Part shown: in pieces, positions 57,725-64,000 of the stretch | How the letters are laid out: the number at the start of each line of letters is the position of its first letter | Position numbering within the stretch: the first letter of the stretch is position 1 | From: Rhabdornis inornatus | Taxonomy: Eukaryota; Chordata; Aves; Passeriformes; Rhabdornithidae | NCBI GenBank assembly: GCA_013397075.1 | Contig: VWZS01000704.1 | Coordinates: forward strand, 496,001 to 560,000 | Length of the DNA stretch: 64,000 nucleotides | Direction of reading: 5' to 3' | Made by a program: the position numbers and the translations under genes | The notes under the pieces: generated by a model | What the model was told of the DNA's origin: nothing | The model's database searches: none | Seen by the model: the letters and a program-made list of their open reading frames with translations, nothing else

Positions 57725-58799
57725 AACTCAGAACGTTTTCTCGTCTTCTGGAGCTCAATCGGGGGTGTAAAGCCGCCGTGGAAGGGGAGAACAGAAAGAG
57801 GGAGGTGGTAAGTAATCCAACGACGGGAGATTAAGATCAAAATCCTCCCTGTTCCTCTTGTCTTCTCGTTCGCATAAGGAGGGGAGGGAGAGGAGGTAAG
57901 GTGAAGGGGTAATTGATCCAACAAGAGAATAAAAATGGGGTAATTAATCCAGGGGGCTAGGGGTAAAAATCAGTTGACATCCCTCCTTCCTCTCTTCTCA
58001 GATGCCAAGCAAGAGAAGCAGGAAAAAATAAATAATCCAGCGGGGGCAATTAATCCAGAACCCCCCCTCCTCTTCCTCCTGTTCCTTTAGTCATCAGATG
58101 AGAAAGGGGTAAATTGTGGAATGACTGGGAAGGATTGGCCGTGGGAGAGAGAAAAATCCAGGCTCGTCTCTTCGGAGTCCGAGGGCAACAGGGTGTGGGG
58201 GGGTCAGATTCTTCTCCCCTGCTCCAAAAATATTCCAAATAAATTAAAATTTAAAATCATAAAAACAAACTTCAGGGGCCAGAAGCAAGGCCAGTCTGAA
58301 GAATTCGTAAAGGCAGAGCAAGAAAAATTTCCTGGGGTGTACCCCAAAAAAACATCTGCGGGGGCAGGGGAGGGGGGAAGGTATTCCTTGAGAGAGAAAG
58401 GCCGCAAAAAGTCTCCTCAGCAGCCCAGCGGGGGATTAAATTCCCGTGTGGAAACCCCCCCTCCCCAAAAAGAAATACTCTTCGCAGCGAGGGCGAAACC
58501 AAAATATCCTCCGTTGGGTAAAAATTCCTTCCGTGGGGAAAGGAGGGAGGGGGAGAGGGGTGGAAGGAGGAAATTGCGGGTGACCCTCGAAGTCTCTTCG
58601 GGGAAGGATGGAGGAGTCTCCGGGAGGCCGATCCCCAGCCTTTTCGGGGGAGGAGGACGCGGTAAATCGCAGAGTGTCTTCGGGGAGCCTGGTCCCCCCC
58701 AGCTGTCCTCGGGGGCCGAGGGACCCCGCAAAGTCTCTTCAGGGGAGCCCGGACCCCGCCGAGTCACCGCGGGGAGGGGGAAGCGACCCCCGCCAGACC
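57725..58799. repeat. Degenerate GC-rich tandem repeat beside the gap
   Basis: A motif near GTCTCTTCGGGG recurs in altered form around 57738, 57851, 57985, 58078, 58160, 58406, 58472, 58588, 58674 and 58729. A second motif, TAATTAATCCAG, recurs around 57811, 57908, 57939, 58031 and 58049. Spacing is about 50-130 bp. The copies nearest the gap are the most alike. Confidence 0.55.
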
Positions 58800-59129
58800 N
58801 NNNNNNNNNNNNNNNNNNNNNNNNNNNNNNNNNNNNNNNNNNNNNNNNNNNNNNNNNNNNNNNNNNNNNNNNNNNNNNNNNNNNNNNNNNNNNNNNNNNN
58901 NNNNNNNNNNNNNNNNNNNNNNNNNNNNNNNNNNNNNNNNNNNNNNNNNNNNNNNNNNNNNNNNNNNNNNNNNNNNNNNNNNNNNNNNNNNNNNNNNNNN
59001 NNNNNNNNNNNNNNNNNNNNNNNNNNNNNNNNNNNNNNNNNNNNNNNNNNNNNNNNNNNNNNNNNNNNNNNNNNNNNNNNNNNNNNNNNNNNNNNNNNNN
59101 NNNNNNNNNNNNNNNNNNNNNNNNNNNNN
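58800..59129. other. Assembly gap (330 N)
   Basis: A run of 330 undetermined bases flanked by very GC-rich sequence. Open frames drawn through it are meaningless. The stated length may be an estimate. Confidence 0.99.
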
Positions 59130-59133
59130 GGCC

Positions 59134-59157
59134 GCGGGTTCGAATCCCGACCCCGGC
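59134..59157 (+). other. tRNA T-arm-like sequence with perfect B box at gap edge
   Basis: GGTTCGAATCC at 59137-59147 matches the RNA polymerase III B-box consensus exactly. It sits in a T-arm-like hairpin (59134-59150, four good pairs and one G-A mismatch) followed by CCCCGGC, which could be the 3' side of an acceptor stem. The 5' part would fall in the gap. No T-run terminator follows for about 250 bp, so a working tRNA gene is doubtful. Confidence 0.3.
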
Positions 59158-59528
59158 CGGGCCCGCGGCTCCCGGGATGGTGGGATGGGGCAGCGTGGAA
59201 AGAGCGCGGTGGGGCAGCTGGGCAGGGGCAGCCCGGAGCACAGGATCATGTCTGGGATAGTGCCACGAGGGAGGCTCTGCAAGCTCTCCGGGTAATGTGC
59301 TGCAGTGTTGCCTAGGGCAAGTTCAGGTGGAAGCTCCTGGGCATCAGCTCCTGCCTGTTGTGCCATGTCCTGATGGTTGGCAGCATGGAGCAGAGCGTGG
59401 TGCACCTTTTGGCACCCCCATTTCGATATTTACACATGGGATCACCCTTCCCTTATCCCTGCCGGGGCTCCCGTCCATTCCCGGGGCTCCCGTCCGCTCC
59501 CGGGGCTCATCCCTGCATGGGCTCTAAG
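59158..59528. other. GC-rich intergenic sequence upstream of MED13
   Basis: Non-coding sequence with a short tandem repeat at 59463-59507. Parts look repeat-derived, but I could not assign a family. Confidence 0.5.
59463..59507. repeat. Short GC-rich tandem repeat
   Basis: CGGGGCTCCCGTCC occurs twice, followed by a partial third copy CGGGGCTCATCC, at 18-bp spacing. Confidence 0.85.
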
Positions 59529-59570
59529 TGTTGGACTCAGTGGTCCTTGTGGATATCCTGGGATTCTGTG
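59529..59570 (+). mobile_element. CR1-like LINE 3'-end fragment
   Basis: TGTTGGACTCAGTGGTCC, then TTGTGG, then GGGATTCTGTG resembles the terminal part of avian CR1 elements, which ends in ATTCTRTG repeats. It has only one terminal repeat copy and an internal shortening. The assignment is from memory of the consensus and is tentative. Confidence 0.5.
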
Positions 59571-62500
59571 CCCAGCCCAGGGCACCTCGGCTCAGCCTGG
59601 GGCCAAAGTCCGGGCACAGAGTGTCCCCCAGCACAGGGAACACTGCCTTGGCTCCCCTTCCACATCTTCCACCTCTTGGCACAGGATTCCCGAGATTCAC
59701 ACTGGCACTTTGCACCATGGAGCAAATTCCAAACTCAGGATCTCAGAGCCTTTCTGAACAGATAGGCAAGTATTGTGAAAGCTGACTTTAGTATTTAATG
59801 CAGGTGTTAATGCTCTCACTAGTCCCACAGACAGCTTCTCTGCCAAAGCAGAGCCCTACTCCAAAACCCATTTTTTTCCATGCCCAGATCCATATTGTGC
59901 AGTTCAAGAGGATAAGGTAGGTGGCTTCTCTGTTACTACACGCACAGATTTGCAGAAGGACTGTGAGATTATTCAGAATTAAGATGCTACAGTGGCACTG
60001 AAAGCTATTTTTAAGAGATGTTTGGAAAGTATATGCATCTTACTAATCCTCTCATATTACACATTAATTTTCTAGGCAATGCCTTGCATGTAGAATGGAA
60101 AATTTTAAATTACTATATGCAGAATTTTTACTGCAGTATTCAAGTGAAAACACAAACCAGTGTAAAGCACCTAAAGTGAAAGAAAGCCCTGAATGTCTCA
60201 GCTAACCTGACATTCACATTAAAATATGATATGTTCATGCAACAGCAGCACGTTGATCACAACTATGCAACACGATGATGTTTCAAAGGCCCTGCAAATT
60301 ATTTCAGGACTCCTGAACAAGACGAGCAACAACCTTCTGCAAATGTCTTGATAGAGTAGGAGGAAAGAAGGACACTCTATAAATAAACTTATATGATAAG
60401 TTAAAAAAAAATAAGTGAGGCTAGATATATTCACCAAGAGAAACTTTGAAGATTTACTCACACTGAGCCTATTTTTGTATGCCAGTGTAGGCAAGCAAGA
60501 TTCTTCTTTTCATCTAAATAGAAGCAGAGTATTTTTAAACGCAGGAGATTCATTCCCTCAGTGCTCATCGAAACACGGCAGCTGGGGCCGGAGCCGGGAT
60601 GCGGGGGGAGGGCTCCGGGGGGAAGCAAACCCCTTTCCAAGGGAAACAGATGGTTTTCCCTGCGCTGCCTGCAGCCGAGGGCTGTGAGGAGCATTCCTGG
60701 GTGCCCAGGGCCAGCCTGAGCCCCTCGGAAGTCCCAGGACCGCCTTTATGTCCTTGCGGGAGAGGTTCTCAAGTCACTCCTCCCCACCTAGAAATCCGAG
60801 GATATGAAGGAAATCAGGGAAAGCAGCATTCGGCATTAAGCACACAAGAGCTGGTATGGATTTATCACGAAGAGGAAAAAGAATCATTTGGTAAAAGGGA
60901 TTTGGTAGATTTGGATATCCAGGATGGCGGTCCTTGCAAGTCTGAATTGATTTCAGGATAACACCAATTTTTCCCAGTTCTTTTCCCTCAAACAGCACAG
61001 CTCAATGTCTGGAAGAGAGGATTAGTGTCACACACTGGGTTTGGTGTGCATGCACCTCCCAGTTCTGAGGAACTCACGTGTCTCAGCTCACTTCTCTATA
61101 CAATGCATTTTGGGATCTGGTTCATCAGTCCTGACACATTCATCACAAGAAATCCTCCTAGAGGATCCCAGCACAATGCAGAACATCATTTGTCCAGTAA
61201 ACCTAAACACAGGACAAGGAACTGATAAAATATCCACAAAAGGGGAAAGAAAACTAACACATCAACTAGGGAATTTGGAACTCAAACTCCTCCTGACTCA
61301 GAACCCTGCAGCTTTCCCAATTGCATGTACAGCACCCCAGAACAGTAAGACACAATGGAGAGCAATCACATCCATGGCTGGTGAATACTGCACCTGAGAC
61401 ACTCCTTGCCCTTGGTACTCTTTGGAAATGAAGCCTCCTGGAAAACGGAGAGGAGGCAGATTAAAAAAGAATTGAGGGAAAAAAAGCTGTTGAAAATGTG
61501 CTTTGTTTTGTAGATAGGTTCTTATAGAGTTCTCATCTCTGCAACTTCCAGAAGTGCATTAAGCTGCATAATTAGCATCTGTCACATGAAGCTCTTTCCT
61601 TCCCTCTTCCTCTCCCTAGAGGGAACCCGCATAAAGAAATTTTAATATAAATTTTACTATCTACTCTGTGCACTGCAATCACATTAGGAAAGCTACAGGC
61701 AAGTCAGTTTGTGCTCAGTCTAAGATTTATCTTTGTGTAATAGAAACTTCACCAATTTTTTTTTAATGTTGCTGATCCAATTTAAAAATTAACCAGTCTC
61801 TTGGAAAGACAACAGGGGTGGGGGAGAAATGGTCCCCATTGCATCAGATTTTAACCAGGAATTGCCAGGAACTGGCAGTGAAAGCCAGTCCTGGTACTAA
61901 ATCCCTACAATCTCTCATGGAAACATCCAGCCAAAAGGAGTAAGGGATGGGTGATCTCCCTTTCTAGTCAAAAGCATTTATTTTGAAAGGAATATATTTT
62001 TAAAACATCTAAAGTAGGAGTTCATGTTGCTTTTTCATTCACATCAAGAGATACTCCACTGCTGAAAATAAAAATCAGTGGATTACAGCATCTCCTGATG
62101 AATCTCTGCAGGCAAAAGAAGATGCTGCCTTTTAGAAATAAAGATTAAATAGAAATAAATGCAGTTTAACAATAGCAACATGACAAACAACTCTATTATT
62201 CAGCCTCTGATTTCCATTCAGACTCTCTCCTAATTTTTTGAAGTATTTATTTTCTACTTAATTATTCCAAGAAAATCGAGATTATAGGATTGAACATACT
62301 GCCAACAACCTGAGGTATGGAGTGCAGAACCGAGTGCTTAAACTTCAGCTACAGAGGTGGTAATTATTGTAATTGGTGCATGTGAAGTAAATATATCAAG
62401 CAGTGTAGAGTTCAAACTCGTGCCAGTCAGTCTCCAGTTGGCACCAACATTTCTGTCAGGAGGATACAGAGGTCTCAGCAGGACTTATTACTGGCAACTG

Positions 62501-64000
62501 TTCAACAGTTCTCCTCTCCAAATGGTTTCAAGGGGATTTGGGTGGGAAGAAAGATAATTTTTAACAAATTAAACTACCTAAAAATGGCGAGCTGCCCAGA
62601 GCCACCTAGTTTGCCTTAGTAACTGCTACCAAACCATTTTAAAAAAGAAGATTAAAAATACCATTGCTGGCAAAATTGCCTACCTGGTTTTAACAACTTA
62701 ATCAGATCCCTGCAAAATTACCCAAACATGTGCTATACACCATCCTAGAAGTGTGTGTAAAATATGTGCAGAGTAAAAAGTGGAGCAGAATATTCACTCA
62801 GTGTGTGTTTCTCAGAAAACAGCCTCGAGTTACCAGAATCCAAATATCCCTATAAGAACATGTCCTATAGTTAAAAAAAAAAAAAAAAATCAAATCACTT
62901 AATTTTTAATAGAAATTTAGAAAGATTGGGAGGAATGGTTATTTCCCATTGGTATTTATCTCACAACATTTGTAAGGTGTAAACCAGAAGCTCTCACAGG
63001 AGCCTCTGCCCTGAGCCAGACTGATGTCCAGCTGCTTTGTTTAGACCTTGCTAAAATGCCTTTTTCTAATGGTGAATGTGTCATTTCTAGCAGAGGTCTC
63101 CAAGAGAAGATTTGAGTTTAATGCATGGAAATAAAAAGAGGAATATGAGAATTCTTGCTCTCTTTAGTGTCAGCTTTGGTTAAGACGTATGAATGCACAT
63201 GAATAGTCTTGTCAGGATCTCTGGGGCTACTGACATTCAAGATCTAACATATTATTACTTCTGACCAGAACATTAGCTGCTGTGCAGGAGGGAGAAGGGA
63301 AAGAAAAGAAAAGGAAAAAGATAGGACCACTCCCTAATCAGACAGAAATTGTTACGGATTTCTCTGGCTGGAAACCTCTGAACAGAACTTCTCTGCTGTG
63401 AAAAGACAATGCTCATGTTTTCCAAGCTGACTGTACAGCTCTTTCAAATCTGCAGCAGGAAAAACAAAAAACTGTATCTTTTAATGCCTGTTCTTGCTCA
63501 TTTTACTCATGGAAAGGATCCTAATTATCCTATAAATAATGACTGTACAACCAAGTATTACATCCCTGTAAAGGACGTGTGCTAAGGAAGGTTTGAGCAT
63601 TTCAAGCTGCTGACTCTATTTTTCACTATTCCTTTGAATCACTGGTTTCAGATACAAATAAGCTAATTAAAGAATTTAGTGAAAATAAGGTAATTTTCAT
63701 TCCAATCCCAGCATATATCAAATCTGGATGCCACTGCAATGGAAAGATTTGTTCACCAGAAGCAAAAATCTTCCAGTGTCCTCCTGGCTGAATGAAAACA
63801 TATTTCAGATATTTTCAGTTGTTGTTGTTCACAATTAATTTCTAAATAAATTTAAAATATTCAGATACTGGTTTAACGATTATATTTGTGCTCTGAAATT
63901 TAAGCTGAAGGAGTTCAACCAAAGGGAATACCCTGTCCTTTGTGACTGAAACCACCTTTAGAATCCATTCAGGAACTCCAACACATCAGACAAAGGCCTG
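59571..64000. other. Intergenic sequence upstream of MED13, no gene recognised
   Basis: AT-rich sequence with stop codons in all frames at short intervals. The open frames present (all under about 130 residues) show no family resemblance. A GC-rich patch at about 60570-60630 and a poly(A) run at about 62873-62889 are the only landmarks. Confidence 0.65.

Larger units (their letters stand above)
57441..58799 (-). promoter_or_regulatory. MED13: MED13 5' UTR and CpG-rich promoter region
   Basis: GC- and CpG-rich sequence upstream of the MED13 start codon; the island extends from about 56930 into the assembly gap. It contains a GA/CT tract (57486-57565), an AT-rich patch at 57685-57721 and a degenerate repeat (57725-58799). 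There is no clear TATA box. The transcription start probably lies within a few hundred bases above 57440 but cannot be fixed from sequence. Confidence 0.65.

Noticed and set aside
59134..59157. Complete functional tRNA gene
   Set aside because: Only the T arm and a possible acceptor 3' strand are visible, one stem pair is mismatched, and no Pol III terminator follows closely. Kept only as a tentative motif.
58121..59405. Long open frames crossing the N run
   Set aside because: More than a third of each frame is undetermined sequence, and the flanks are repetitive GC-rich promoter DNA.
60415..61397. Small open frames upstream of MED13 as a new gene
   Set aside because: They are short, lack splice-consistent partners or recognisable domains, and sit in AT-rich sequence where such frames arise by chance.

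Overview
This is a vertebrate nuclear window, most likely from a bird. It carries two head-to-tail genes, both on the minus strand. At the left is the 5' part of INTS2 (Integrator complex subunit 2): six exons covering about the first 318 residues, with the rest beyond position 1. The centre (8343-57440) is a complete MED13 gene (Mediator kinase-module subunit 13). I resolved 30 coding exons whose splice phases all agree, giving a predicted protein of 2,179 residues. The avian guess rests on the roughly 49 kb MED13 gene with short introns, two fragments resembling CR1 LINE 3' ends, and INTS2-MED13 linkage as in other amniotes. The species cannot be named from this sequence.

Layout, left to right. 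1-383 is INTS2 intron. 384-2958 holds INTS2 exons 6 to 1. About 2959-3105 is a small GC-rich promoter with a CRE palindrome and an E2F-like site. 3106-3300 is an AT-rich strip with a minus-strand poly(A) signal that may end MED13 transcripts. 3336-4733 is a minisatellite complex: diverged units, then 12 units of 33-34 bp, then 18 units of 42 bp. About 4734-8342 is unique AT-rich sequence, read as MED13 3' UTR, with an 8-mer miR-208 site and Pumilio motifs. 8343-57440 is the MED13 coding region, with two large 5' introns (9.3 and 12.1 kb). 57441-58799 is the CpG-rich MED13 5' UTR and promoter, with a GA/CT microsatellite and a degenerate repeat. 58800-59129 is an assembly gap of 330 N. 59130-64000 is upstream intergenic sequence with a tRNA T-arm-like motif at the gap edge, a CR1-like fragment and no gene that I can recognise.

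Both genes control RNA polymerase II transcription. Integrator cleaves nascent RNA at snRNA genes and promoter-proximally paused genes. MED13 tethers the CDK8/19-cyclin C-MED12 module to core Mediator. Their tandem order with a possibly very short MED13-end to INTS2-start spacing, the minisatellite that may be transcribed in the MED13 3' UTR, and the conserved miR-208 and FBW7-degron regulatory features are the most interesting points. I found no evidence of a wholly new system.
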